DNA of 64,000 bases from Acanthamoeba lenticulata. Its lineage: Eukaryota; Discosea; Longamoebia; Acanthamoebidae. The translations under genes and the position numbers were made by a program. The stretch's first letter is position 1. Each line of letters begins with the position of its first letter. Under the pieces are notes generated by a model. It was not told the origin of the DNA. It saw nothing but the letters and a program-made list of their open reading frames with translations, and ran no database searches. Of this stretch, positions 44,510-55,563 are shown in pieces. Where the stretch lies: assembly GCA_002179805.1 (NCBI GenBank), contig NAVB01000431.1, positions 16,299-80,298 on the forward strand, in the 5' to 3' direction.

Positions 44510-45350
44510 TCAGGAGTTGTTCTCGGCAGCACGCGCTCGGCGCAGCTCCTCGTGCTGTGCACGCAGGTCTTTCTTGCCCTCATGCCACTCGTCCTTTGGA
44601 CACGCCGCGCGGAGCCGTGATTTGAGGCGATTCCAGGACTTCTGGTAGCGCTGCTTGTACGTCTCCCACGGCGTGTCGTCGGGAAAGGCCTCGATCTCAC
44701 GCCACAACTCATTCACGCTATCAAAGCGAGTGATCGCGCCCTCGGTCGCCATCTGGAGGGCAAAGTCGAGGATGCGAAACGAGTGGAAGAGCGACTTCTT
44801 GGCCACTCGCACATTGCGATCCTCGGCGACCTCCAGCTTCTTACGCGCCTTGGACCAGCTGTGGCCGGCACGAAACGACGCTGACTCGCGCACGCGCTGG
44901 GCCGAGAGGACAAAGTCCTCCCGCCAGTCCCGCCACTCACGCAGCTTCATGTGTGGCGGCAAGAAGATGCACTCGAGGATAGGCGCCGCGTGTTGCTCCA
45001 ATAAGCGCTTAAACCGGGCCTCAGTCATCACGGTGGCATCAGCATCGCTCGCCGTGCCCTGAATGGTGTTCTCCACGTCGCCTCGAACGCCACTTTGGTC
45101 ACCGTGGTCGATGAGTCCTTGTGTAGGCGTGTCGTTCGCCATAACTACAATGTAGTCCTAAGGACGCTGTCAGGACTCGCTCAAGTTGTGCTCGCTGCTG
45201 TCCTGCTGCGCCGTGGGAGGGTACCCAGTCGCTGGCCGGGCCTTGGGTGCCGTAAACACGACTGCCATAGACATAGATGGCGATGGTTGTGGCATCGTCC
45301 AGACCAAAGTTGTCGATCACCCAAGCAGGCGTCATACGCGAGAGCTCCAT
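44510..45350 (-). CDS. Pol-beta-superfamily nucleotidyltransferase-like protein
   Basis: Two exons (45225-45350, 44510-45157) give 257 aa. The N-terminus has the nucleotidyltransferase signature: a hydrophobic strand IAIYVYGSRVYG, then the loop, then SDWDYIVVM across the intron. This reads GSxxxG...SDxD, with Asp residues able to bind metal. The rest is charged and helical (ARKKLEVAEDRNVRVAKKSL, FRILDFALQMATEGAI), which may be a HEPN-like or substrate-binding part. The acceptor molecule is unknown. Such stand-alone predicted nucleotidyltransferases are found in Acanthamoeba, bacteria and large amoeba viruses. The gene sits beside an AT-shifted spacer and ends in a poly(A)-like tract. The first in-frame ATG is used. 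Confidence 0.72.
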
Positions 45351-45915
45351 CCCGAGCAATCAATCAAGCATTTTGTTTTCTTTTTGCAGGTTCAATTTTC
45401 TTGGCGGGAAATAAGGTTTTCGAAATCGCTAAGACCCGCAACCTTTGGGGCCACGGACCACCGACCTCAGCGAAAACGTTTTCGAGCCAAAGAGCCCACA
45501 GATTTTACGACCACCGTCATCTTGATTGGAACCACGTTGCTGGGTGACTATAACTGTGATACCGCGCGAGTGGTCAATTCGGATGCATTTTGGCACCACT
45601 CAGTGCCGAAATGCCATAATTTCAAATTCCAGCGAAAAAACTGACGTACCGTTACCTGAATAAAAAGAAAGCGAGTGGCAGATTTTTGATTTGATCCGAA
45701 CCAATCGATCCATTTCATCCGGACAATCCTATGATTTGGGACGCCTAGGTACCACTTCACCTTTGTCATCGTCATCTTTCTTCTACCAAATCCCCGAAAG
45801 TAGGGAAATCTTGTTGGGCACCTGGTAATGTTTCTTGTGGCTACGCCCCGCAGAGATTCGGCGAGCGCGGTGAATAAGGGTGCGGAAGGAGGAAAAGGAG
45901 TCGCGAGTTAGATAG
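45351..45915. promoter_or_regulatory. AT-shifted divergent spacer with 14-bp palindrome
   Basis: This 565-bp gap separates the divergent nucleotidyltransferase (-) and SAM/BED-like (+) genes. Base composition is visibly lower in G+C than neighbouring exons, especially 45560-45780. A perfect 14-bp palindrome, CGAAAACGTTTTCG, lies at about 45471-45484. An imperfect inverted repeat TTGGCAC / GTGCCGAA lies at about 45590-45610. No long ORF has coding character. It could be a two-way promoter or residue of an inserted element. Confidence 0.45.
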
Positions 45916-48390
45916 ATGAGGCCTTCGAGTGTGCTGCTACGCGACGCAGCGTTGAGAAACAACAACTTTCCTTTCGTTCAGTCAACCAGTTGCCGCGCCA
46001 TGGCTGCGCACGCAGCTTCTGTCGTATCCCCTACAAACACTCTCACTATGAACAACTCCGTCACCAACGGCTTCAGCCACTACTACGTTCCCCCCAAGCC
46101 ACTACAACTGGGCTCCACGACTGTCGCGCCAGTCGCTTCCACGGCCTCCGAGTACGTTGCCACCTTTGCCTTGAGTCGCGCGCTTTGGGGACGAGTGCGC
46201 ACGGCTGACCCTACAAGTCACCCCCTCTTCTCTGGTGCAGATTCGATGTCCAGGCTTATGTAGAGGAGGCGGCCCGCGTGGTCGGCCTGCCCGTTGACTC
46301 ACCACAAGTTGTCCAAGCTGTCACTATCCTCAAGAGCAACGGTACACGCGCATGCTCGCACGCAGCACATCTCTTTCGCAGTGCTGATTGTCGTCAACTC
46401 GATTCAGGATTTGTATCCCGCACGCTCCTGGAAAGCCTCACGGAGAAGATAGCACTCGACTACCTCAAGCTACCCATCGTTGTGTGGGTCTGCCTCACGC
46501 AACACAAGGCCAGCATGGAGTTGGCTCCCGAGTCGCCGTCGTCGCAGCAGCAGCAACAACCGGCACTCGGGGGCCGCAAGCGCAGCCTCGAAGAAGAACC
46601 GGCCACCGCCAAGCGCCAGGACGACTTCAGCGAGCACGGGCAGCCGCCGTTGGCCCCGCACCAGCCGGCCAAAAAGGTCAAGCGTGATGCCGAGGAAACC
46701 GCGACGGCGGCCACTGTTGCCGAACGAATCACACAGTACTGCCAAGAAGTCGGGCACGACCCGGCCTTCTTCCAGGTCAAGTCAGTCAATTCAGTTTGCT
46801 GCCTCGTGTGCAACAAGACCTTCAAGCTTCACGGCCGCGGTCAGATCACACGAGTCAAGCGACACATCAAGGGCGAGGGCAAGAAGGGCCTCTCGCGTCA
46901 CATGCACAACCTTTTGAGCGTCAAGGAAAAACGTGCGTCTTTTAACTCTCTCTCTTTTTTTGGCTCGCAGTCGTAATTAAAGCTAACATTATTTTTTTTT
47001 TCTTTATTCCGGAATCAATGCAGTGCGCACGCAGCAGCTCCCGATGATGTGGCAAATCCCGGTGCACATCCTGCAGCAGGTGCAGCAAGCCTGCCCGTCG
47101 ATGGGCTCCGCTTCGGCCTATGCTCCGCCGCGAGGCGCGAGCTCGGTGCACCTCCTTCCTAACATTCTCCCGGCCCGCGGGCGCTCGCCGTCGCCGTCAC
47201 CCTCCTCGGCCACGACGTCACCGGGCTCCTCCCCGCTCCCGTCGCCCGCATCGTCGTCTACGACATCAACGTCATCGACGCCGTCGACATGCTCGTCGTC
47301 GGGCCTTCTGCACTTCCCGCCGGTCGCCGGACCGGCTGCGGCCGTCGCCGCGGCGCAGCGCCTTAGGGCATGCGCTGGTGGCTCCGGCTCGCCACACTTC
47401 CCGGCGCCGCTGCTGAGCCACGCCATGGCCGCCGTACCGTCGCTCGAGATGCTCCAGGCCCCGCCCGCGCCGTCCACCACCACCGCCGACGGCGCCGGCG
47501 ACAGCACCACGCGCCCCTCGTCGCCGCCAACAATGTCGGCCGGGGTGGACCGGCTGAGTGCCAGGCTACTGCTCAATGGCCAGCGGCGTCAGCTGGACAG
47601 CGACACGGGCCTGGTCCACTGCCACTGCCTCGCACCGGCCAAGCCCGTGCTCGTGCGCGACGCGGGCGCTTCGAGCGAGGGCGAAACGGACGTCGGCGAT
47701 CGTACCGCCGCCGATGACAACGTGGGTGGTGACGACAACGCCACCACCAACGACAACGACAACAATGGCGACGACCAGCCGACCGTGGCCGGCGGCCGAC
47801 GATTTTACGTTTGCCCGCGCCGGCAGAGCGACGAGGGCTGCACGTTCATCAAGTCTGACGATTCGTCATTTGTCCAGCTGCTCGACGATGACCGTTTCGA
47901 GGAGCTGGACCTGCACGAGGCCTCCCTGCAAGGCTACGTCGACCAGAACCTCGTGCCCGACGATGACGAGACGGGCGCCAGTGTCACCACTGCCGACTAC
48001 GACGACTTTGCCACAACCAACGACGAAGACGACGAAGAGGGCGGGCTTATCATCGACCATGATGACTTCCACCCAGAGGACCTGGATGACGTGGGCCTCC
48101 AACTCGAGGCCGGAGCCGTCGAGTCTCCGTCGACCTCGCTGGTGATGGCTATGATCTCCTCGGACGACCCGTCCACCTCCTCCTCCTCTGAGCGCGCCGC
48201 GTCCCTCCGCGACTCGCAACAGCAGCAGATGGCGGGAGACGACGACGAGGCCGAGCAAGAGGCGGCGGGCCAAGTCGAGGAGCGCGAGCACCACCGGCGG
48301 CAACTGGCCGGCGTGGCCGACGATGAGAGTGGGAGCGCGGAGATGACGGCCGTCGAGCTGAACGAGGGCGGCAGCGAGGGGATCAGTTGA
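45916..48390 (+). CDS. Uncharacterised protein with SAM-like N-terminus and BED-like zinc finger
   Basis: Four exons (45916-46151, 46241-46341, 46408-46932, 47024-48390) give 742 aa. After a 70-aa head, aa 78-145 (VQAYVEEAARVVGLPV, ILKSNGFVSRTLLESLTEKI, LKLPIVVWVCL) resembles a SAM helical bundle. A Gln/Lys-rich linker with basic patches (KRSLEEEPATAKRQ, KKVKR) follows. The finger has CCLVCNKTFKL, then RVKRHIKGEGKKGLSRHMHNL, giving CxxC plus His pairs as in BED-type or divergent C2H2 fingers. The C-terminal 450 aa are Pro/Ser/Ala-rich then very acidic with DDD/EDDE runs, as in nuclear regulators. A DNA-binding transcriptional role is inference. The frame remains coding-like for 48 codons after the TGA at 48388-48390. 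ATG 46000 is an alternative start. Confidence 0.7.
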
Positions 48391-49270
48391 CACGCGGCCT
48401 TGACCGACGACGATGTCGATGCCGCCGTCGTCGGGTGCACCTCCGAACCGGGCTGGCCGCTCGAGTGGACCGAGGCGGGCGATGACGCCGAGGACCGCTG
48501 GTGGCGCACCAACTGCGCGCTGAGTAACTGATTTCGCTCGTCCGCGCGCTTCCCCCAGTACTGGGCGGCGAGTGTGGGACTCGCGAGCGTCGTGTCGTGG
48601 GAGCTGCGTCTCCTCGGCCGCGATCCGACAACTCCCCCTCCCCCCTCTCTTAGCTGCGGGAGCCTCGAGACGAGCTGGGCGCTCGCGTGTTGCTGTTGCC
48701 TCCACTACCAACGAATGAATGAAGAAGTCATAAAGTACCATTGCTTTGTACCAGAGAGACACCCTTCCCCTTGCTGTGGTAGCACGCCACGGACCTCGGC
48801 CCACTTGCCTAAAGGTCGGACTCGCACGCCATGGGATCTCGACCAAGACAGCGAATCCACCTGACGACAGTCTCGACAACAGGTCGACTGCCGTGATCCA
48901 GTTTTGGTTCAAGACACAGGCAAAGTTTGGCCCCACTTCATTTGTGCTGAGCACGTGTGGCCTTCCACTCAGTGCGGCCGCACGCTTCGCGTTGCGGCGA
49001 ACGAGAGGAGCAAAGGGTTGCGCTCTCGACCTTCCAATGTCCTCCCCCTAAGCTTATGACCAAGCACAGATGGTTGATGTTTGTATGTGATCGATATAAA
49101 TGTTTACACTATGTGCAGGCAGGAACGGCCCCCGAATCCACCACAACCTTGTGGCATCATCTCTGGCCTCGCGCAGTGAAGTTTGGCAGATGATTTGCGC
49201 GTGACGACGCTTGAGGCTGGTGTGTTGTCGTTGTGTCTGTGTTGTGGTGATTGGGGAGCGCTCACGGCGC
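48391..49270. other. Intergenic region, first 150 bp coding-like
   Basis: From 48391 to 48534 the frame of the upstream gene stays open for 48 codons ending in TGA, with sensible content (GWPLEWTEAGDDAEDRWWRT). The rest, to the cyclin Y stop at 49271, has no recognised element. Long minus-strand frames here are shadows of the acidic CDS. No RNA gene was seen. Confidence 0.5.
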
Positions 49271-50839
49271 TCAGCTGATGACCGCACGCGGAGACTTGAG
49301 GGGCAGAGCATCGGCACTAGACGTGCGCTGGAGCTTCTTGACCCGCCTCTCCGTCTCGATGGCGCGTTGCTGCCCCGCCACGATCACACATCATGTCGTC
49401 AGCACCATGCTTTGATTGTAGTGTTGTGTATAAAGAGCAAGGTGAAGATGAGGATGAAGGTGGACGGGATGAAGGTACCTCGAGGCGCTGGGCGTCGGCG
49501 TTGGTGAGGGGTTGGAGCGGGAAGCTCCGCGAGTCCTTCTCGGCCAGCTCGCGCAGCTCAAAGTAGTACTTGCAGTACTCAGAGGCCTTGAGGGAGACGT
49601 TGTAGGCGATGAGGCCGAGGAAATACTTCTCGAGCTTGTTGAGGTCGTTGACGCTGACGGTGGGGAAGACCGACAGAAAGTCGACGTTCCACACGGCCTG
49701 GTCCTCCCACACCTTGGAGGCCAGGATGAGGCCGCCCAGCACGACCCGCCGCCAGTTGGTCCCGTGGAGCGTGATCCGCGTGTTGGCGATGAGCCGCTCG
49801 ACGTAGGCCAGGCACAGGATGGCGCACTCGGCCGGCAGCTTCTCGGCCTTGAAGATGCTGAACACGAACCGGTAGATGGCCTTCTGCTTCGGCGGGCTCA
49901 CGTCGACCGGCCCCTTCTGCTCCATCATCATTCTCATCAGCCTCGACATCATCAACACCAACACTTTCATCTAGGTCAACAAGACGCACCACGATGGGGT
50001 ACTTGCGCTCGTCAAAGATTTCAAACAAAAGTGGGTCGGCTGTGGCGTCGCCCGCGCTTGTGTGGTAGAAGATGGCCGTCGCCATGCTGAGCAAGTTGTA
50101 GAAACCCAGGAGAGATGGTGAGCTGCTGAGACAACAAGAAAAGACGACATTGCTGCTGCTACACGTACCACCAGAGCACTTGGTCGAGGTTGGGGGCGAC
50201 GATGGTGCTATTTACATAGAGAGAGCTCGTCGAGTTGGATTTCTCCCGCCTGAACTGGAGCTGGGCCTGAAGATGCCGTGGGAGGGCCGACTTCTTGGCG
50301 AGAGAGGCGGGTGGATGCTGGACTGCTGAGCTGGGCGCGCTAGCTTCGTGCCCGAGGGCCAGTCGGGGTGCCTTAAACAAAACATCGGCCACCAGGATCT
50401 CCTCTGATCCGGCTGTAGTCAAGGAGCGTCAGGGGAGGCAAGGACAGAAAATGATGAAGAAGGGAAAAATGATTGAACTACAGAGCAAGTAGGAATTGGG
50501 GGAGTTGAAAGTACCGGAGCCGTGCAATTTCTTCTTGAGCTCTCTGACCTTACGTGTCTCTTCATCCTCTTCATCGCTCCATCCCCCTTCCTCGATGATC
50601 TCCTCGTCGCTTCCCTCATTTATGCTCTCCTCGTCGGATGGGTCTTCCTCATCATCGCTGGAGAGCTCGCTGGCCTCGCTGGACTTGGGTGAACCGCTGC
50701 CGTAAGATGTCGTTCGGTGTAGTTGTGTTACGTGGAAGTGGCCAGGTTGTAGTAGCATCGCAGCTGGCGAGGATTCTTCCCCTTTTGTAGTCTTTGAACC
50801 CTCAGCAGTTTGTGTAGAGGGGGAAGAGGCTTCCATCAT
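49271..50839 (-). CDS. Cyclin Y-like protein
   Basis: Five exons (50515-50839, 50169-50412, 49990-50086, 49479-49916, 49271-49369) give 400 aa. The cyclin box is unmistakably CCNY-type: STIVAPNLDQVLWCMATAIF, QKAIYRFVFSIFKAEKLPAE, NWRRVVLGGLILASKVWEDQ, AVWNVDFLSVFPTVSVNDLN and KYYFELRELAEKDSRSFPL. The C-terminal tail RTSSADALPL...SPRAVIS parallels the human SADNLTLPRWSPAIIS end, whose serines bind 14-3-3. Animal CCNY is a myristoylated cyclin that activates CDK14/16 and Wnt/LRP6 signalling. The N-terminal 110 aa here are Ser-rich and acidic, with no MG start, so membrane anchoring by myristoylation is not supported by this model. The 5' exon and start (ATG 50839) are provisional. Confidence 0.88.
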
Positions 50840-51459
50840 TGATTTAGAATGACTGGATGATCTCTTTCTGTTGCGATTTGATTGTTGCTGTTTGACCGTT
50901 GCAGAGCGGATGACGTCAAACACAGGTGACTATGAAGGGGGGGGGGGGTAAAGAGTCTAGGAAGACGAGGGCGACAAGAGAGTGGAAGAGGAAGAAGAGG
51001 GTTTGTTGTCGTGGAGGTAGCGAACAACTGCAACACAGCTCTGACTCTGGTGCGTGGTTGCGCCCAATAAAATTACGAAAATAGAAATATTTTGAGCCAA
51101 CGCGTTCGCTGCGGGGGCTCAGTTGACGACCTCCAAAGACTCCTCCCCCACTTTTCATTCTCCTTTCTTCTACTCACGCCCAAGGCCACGCGTGGGGCTC
51201 GGGTTTGCTCGTGGGCTCCTCCCCGTGGGCACGAGCACAACTACAAGAGTCTCGTTCGTTCCCAGCAGGCAGCCTGGCTACATGCGTGTGGGGACATGTC
51301 AATCCACACACAGCAGCTGCCAGATCCACGTACGGTCGGGTGAAACACGCCAGACTGAAGAACCGCTTCTTGTTGTTCCACACAAATTGTTGTAGCTTGT
51401 CTGTTGCGTTCGTGAGCAGAGCCACACAAATACAAGCAAGGCTCACCGCCGCGAGGGAA
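50840..51459. other. Intergenic region, upstream of cyclin Y-like gene
   Basis: This carries a G run near 50939-50948 and a pyrimidine-rich stretch on the minus strand. It may hold an upstream exon of the cyclin Y-like gene, because the first exon frame is open to about 50923. Nothing else was recognised. Confidence 0.4.
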
Positions 51460-53223
51460 TCACTTCTTAGAGGGCGTGGGCGCGTCGTCGCGAAGCTCCA
51501 CGTGGCTCATGTCGACTTCAACGTTCTTGGCCGCCTTCCGCTCGTTGGCCTCGGTCGCTCTCCACAAGTCGCCCTCGTCCTCGCCCTCGTCAGCGCCCAG
51601 CTTCTCCACCTCCTCGTCATCCTCATCATCTTCGTCTCCTTCCTCATCACTGTCCGTCTCGTCGCTCTCGCTACCCTCCTCGTCGTCGTCGATCTCGTCG
51701 TCGGCCTCGCCGTCCTCCGCCTCCAGGGCCTCAGCATCGATGCTCTCGGCGATGGCGTCGAGGGAAAGAGCCTATGAAGGAGAAGAAGAAGAAGAAGAAG
51801 AGAGAAGAACATCAACACAAGGCCGATGAGGAGAAGGAAGCTCGGCAATGACGCACCCCTTCACGCCCTCGCTTGGACGCGACGAACTCACCCGCGGCAT
51901 CAGCCAACATCTTGTCAAGCTCCTCTCGTGGGATGCCCTCAAGCTCCTCCAACACAGCCGGGATCAGGTCGGGATCAAGTTGGCCCTGGTGCTTGGCCTC
52001 CCACTGCTTGATGAACTGCCTGAGCTCCTCCTTGTGGAAGGCCTCGGACTTGAACATGCCAGGCGGGTCGAAGGCCCGTCCCTGAGCGAGCCCTCTGAAC
52101 TCTTCGACCATGGCCTGGACCCGCGGGTCATTCGAGTCCTGCAGGCCGTTTAAAGACAAAGACGTGAGACATCATCGAACCGGGTGATATTAGAAGCTAG
52201 GCGAGCGAGCAGGCGAGACCATACCTTGTAGAGGGAGTCGAACGCCATGAAGGTGTCAGTGTTGGACGAGTACTTGGCCTTGAGCTCGTTGAGCTGGTCG
52301 TTGAGGCCCAGGTCTGAGAGGAGGCGCGTGTAGTTGGTGAGCACGGCTGTCGTGAACTCGTTGTGGCGACCCAGAGTCTTGTCGAGTACTTCAAGTGCTC
52401 GCTTGATGACGGGCTGAGCCTCCTCGAGCTTGCTCTGTGCACACAAGTAGCCGCCCATATTGCTCAGCAGAGCACCTGCAAGTGAAGATGAAGGCGAAAG
52501 TGAGCAATCGCATTGAGCTGCTGCGGTGGAATTAGAAGAATGAAGATTGAAGGCCGTACCGACGAGCTCATGGTTCGGGCCGTAGTGCTTTTCAAACAAC
52601 GGCAGGGCTTCCTTGCTGGCAGCTTCCGCCTGATCGAGCTTGTTCACGAACGCCAAAGACTCAGCGTAGTTGAGCAGGCCCCGTCCAACCTCCTCGTTAT
52701 CCTTGCCAAGGGTCTGCTTCAGGATGGTGAGGCCCTCACCATAGTGCTGTGCCGCCTTCTCACGCTTGCCGAGGTTGTGCTCCACGAATGCGAGGTTCAT
52801 CAACACACGCCCAAAAAGCGTATCGGTGCCGGTGGACTGGAGATCAAGAATTGTGTTCAGCTTATCTTCCGCCTGCGTCCACTTCTCCTCGGTGATGCAT
52901 CCATTGGCCGACTGGAACAATTCCTCGATCCTCCTCTGCTGGATGGAAACCTTAGGCGCGGCCGCCTTGCCTTGCTGCCGACGCCGGGCAATCTCCTGCC
53001 TCTCCTCCTCGCTGACGTCTTGCGGGGCCGCTTGCGCGGCGTATGCGCGTCGCAACGATGCGAATCGGGCAGATGTAGGAAATGCGATGATCTTCCGAGC
53101 GCGCACGGTGCTGAGAGTCGAGCGTGGCTGATCCCTCAAGAGGGGGGAGGCCACAGCCCGGCTGCGGAGAGGGTTGGAAGCGACTCCGGTTACGCGACAA
53201 GAAGCCACAGCCCGCCTCATCAT
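51460..53223 (-). CDS. TPR protein with mitochondrial-type presequence
   Basis: Four exons (52560-53223, 52225-52475, 51857-52138, 51460-51771) give 502 aa. The first 65 residues (MMRRAVASCRVTGVASNPLR onwards) are rich in Arg, Ser and Ala with no acidic residues until DVSEEER, a typical mitochondrial targeting profile. Tetratricopeptide repeats of the TPR_12 kind lie at aa 100-330: LMNLAFVEHNLGKREKAAQH, LLNYAESLAFVNKLDQAEAA, LLSNMGGYLCAQSKLEEAQP and VLTNYTRLLSDLG. A conserved-looking block follows (DPPGMFKSEAFHKEELRQF). The last 100 aa are acidic (DDEIDDDEEGSESDETD). TPRs bind partner proteins. The partner and pathway are unknown. The tail is unusual for a matrix protein. Confidence 0.78.
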
Positions 53224-53426
53224 AATTGTCCACAATGCAACAAAATCACAAGCCTGAACAAAATTCGCCCCTATTGATTTATCTTTTCCTTTTGGCTTTT
53301 TCGCGGCCGCTTTTCTCACGTTTCAGGGCCTGCGAAAGGCGCCCAAGAAGGATGGAAGAACACTTCTTGTGTTGGTGGAGGATTTCGAAATTGGAAAAGA
53401 AAACAAAAAGTTGTGGAAGGCAAGGC

Positions 53427-55292
53427 CTAGGACGAATGGTGAGGCAGCGTCACGATGAGGACACTCACATTGTCGGTACTGCCAATCTCCACGGCGTGGT
53501 GAGCCAGGTTGCTCGCAATGGACTCCAGGTCGTCGTTCGTCTTCACCAGGCGGTCGTGCACCCACTCGACCACCTGCGCAGCGCGACCGGAGGTGAGCAG
53601 GGCGTTTTCGCCACACACGAGGCGAGCACCAGGCCGGACGCACCTCTTGGTCACTCATGACGTCAAACAGGCCATCGCAGGCCAGCACGAAGAAGAGCTC
53701 GTCCCTGCAGGCACAGGCGACCCTGTCAGTCAGGCCTTACCGCAGGCGAGGAGAGAGGGATGGGGAGCTGGTCGTACGCGGCCACGCCCACTTTCCGGAT
53801 TTCGGGTTCGTTGGAGATGGCCTGGTCCCGCATGTCGAGGTTGATGTTGTTCTTGAGCTCGAAGTCGCCCATGGCGCGGCTCATCGCGTGGGTGCCTGCG
53901 CGCGACGCGTGAGAATTGACCTCTGGCGGCGGCGTGCGCTCCCGGGTCTGCACACACACACACACACATGCACGCACCGTTGATGCGGCCCTCGGTCACA
54001 CGGCACCCGGCGCGCTCGATGCGCTTGAGCTCCTCCTCGACCCATGGCTTATGGTCCGTCGACAGGGCTTCGGCCTTGACGCTCCCGTTCTCTTCGCGCC
54101 GCGCGAGCACGCATCGCGAGTCGCCCAGGTTGGCCACCCACAGCTCCCGCGCCTCCTTGTGGTACGCCGCGCACACCACCGTCGTTCCTGCGGACCAGGT
54201 GACACGCCGTCAGCGGCCTGAGCCGGGCCCAACGAGCTAAGGGAATAAGGGCGGCGACGAGTTGTACCAGAGGTCCACATCATGGACTCGCTCTCGTCCA
54301 TGAGGTTCTCGTCCACGGTGGCAAAGGCGGCCGTGACGGCCTCGACCCACTGGCTCGTGCCGCCCGAGGCCTGGGCCAGTGCGCGGTCGATCTCCTCGTG
54401 CAGGCACTCGGACACGTAGATCGACGACTCGTCGCCGGCATGGCCGTCGTAGACGCCGAAGAAGGCGACGTGTGGGTTCTTGGGCAGCTCGAGGTAGGCC
54501 ACGTGCGCGTCCTCCATGGTGGGCCGCTTGCCCTGGACGGCGCCCAGGCCGTAGGCCAGGATCTGCCGCTCGGGCTTGAGCCCTGTCGCTGGCGCTGCCG
54601 CCGGCGCCGCGCCGGTGTGGACCTTGGCCTCGGGCTTGTGGCTGTGGCCGTTGGCGGGCAGCGTGCGCGGGCTGGCCACGGGCTGGTCGCGTCGATGCTC
54701 CTCTCGCTCCTCCCGCTCCTTGACCTCGCGCTCAACCTGGTCCCAGCCGCCCTTCTCGAGCATCTCAAGCATCTTGCCCACTCGGCCGCCGGCCTTCACC
54801 GTGCCCACCAACCGCTTCGACATGTCCTTGCCGGTCGAGGTCCCCAGAGGCGGCGGCTTCCGCGGCCCGGAGGGCCGGCTTGCTGCGACAGGAGCACTGT
54901 GAAAGGGGTCGAGGGAGTGAGATAAAACAAAACTATTTAATTTTTTAAAAACATAATAGATGCGATAAAGTTAAAGAACGTCTGAGGTCATAAGAACACG
55001 AAGCTACAAAAGAACGAAAAGCGACAAACAAGGGGAAAGAATGAAGAGAAGGGAGGGGGGGGGGAGAAGGAGACCTGGTGTGAGGGCCGGCGGCTTTGAT
55101 TTGCGAGGGGGCGGGAGGGCGCTGCGTGTCCACACTGGATGAAGAGCTCGCCGGGGAGAGGGAAGCAGGCGAGGAGGGGCTCGAGGGGCTCCCTCCTTCC
55201 TTCTGCTTTCGCTCCTGTGATTCAGTGAGGGAGCTGTGCAGGGTATTCGTCTGCTTCATGAACGAGTTGTAGTTGAACTTGCGATTTGCCAT
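53427..55292 (-). CDS. PP2C-type (PPM) protein phosphatase
   Basis: Six exons (55075-55292, 54268-54896, 53978-54187, 53778-53895, 53644-53704, 53427-53573) give 460 aa. A Ser/Pro-rich leader of about 95 aa and a basic/acidic helical segment precede the catalytic domain (about aa 175-455). PPM motifs in order: RPTMEDAHVA, FFGVYDGHAGDE (metal Asp-Gly), WTSGTTVVCA, LWVANLGDSRCVLA, LSTDHKPWVEEELKRIERAG, THAMSRAMGD, FFVLACDGLFDVMSDQEV and GSTDNVSVLIV. All Asp residues that bind Mn2+/Mg2+ are present, so it should be an active Ser/Thr phosphatase, probably cytosolic. The substrate is unknown. GSTDNV is followed by GTGAGT, which looks like a splice donor, but reading through gives the expected terminal strand. 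Confidence 0.92.
53951..53968. repeat. (CA)n microsatellite in intron
   Basis: Nine CA units inside an intron of the PP2C gene. Confidence 0.9.
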
Positions 55293-55563
55293 CGTTGTGT
55301 CTCTGTTTTTCTGCTTGTTCGTATGCTGTTTTTGATTCGCGTCCAAGCCCACCGCTTGTCGCCTTACTCGTACAATCTTTTAATCTTAACACTCCTCCTT
55401 CACGCGTGTTGGTCTCTCCGTCGGTGCCCAGACGACGGCTGCTGGCCCGAGGTGGTGGGCTTGTTGTCCCAACGAGAAGTAGTAGGTCGCCGGGGAGATT
55501 CTGCAAGTCCCCTAAATGCCCTTGACATTCCATTGATATTTCGTTAATGTAAGCTGCGGTCCG

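Noticed and set aside
47866..48954. 362-aa minus-strand frame
   Set aside because: Antisense of the acidic tail (GAC/GAG codons read as Val/Leu/Arg); no domain.
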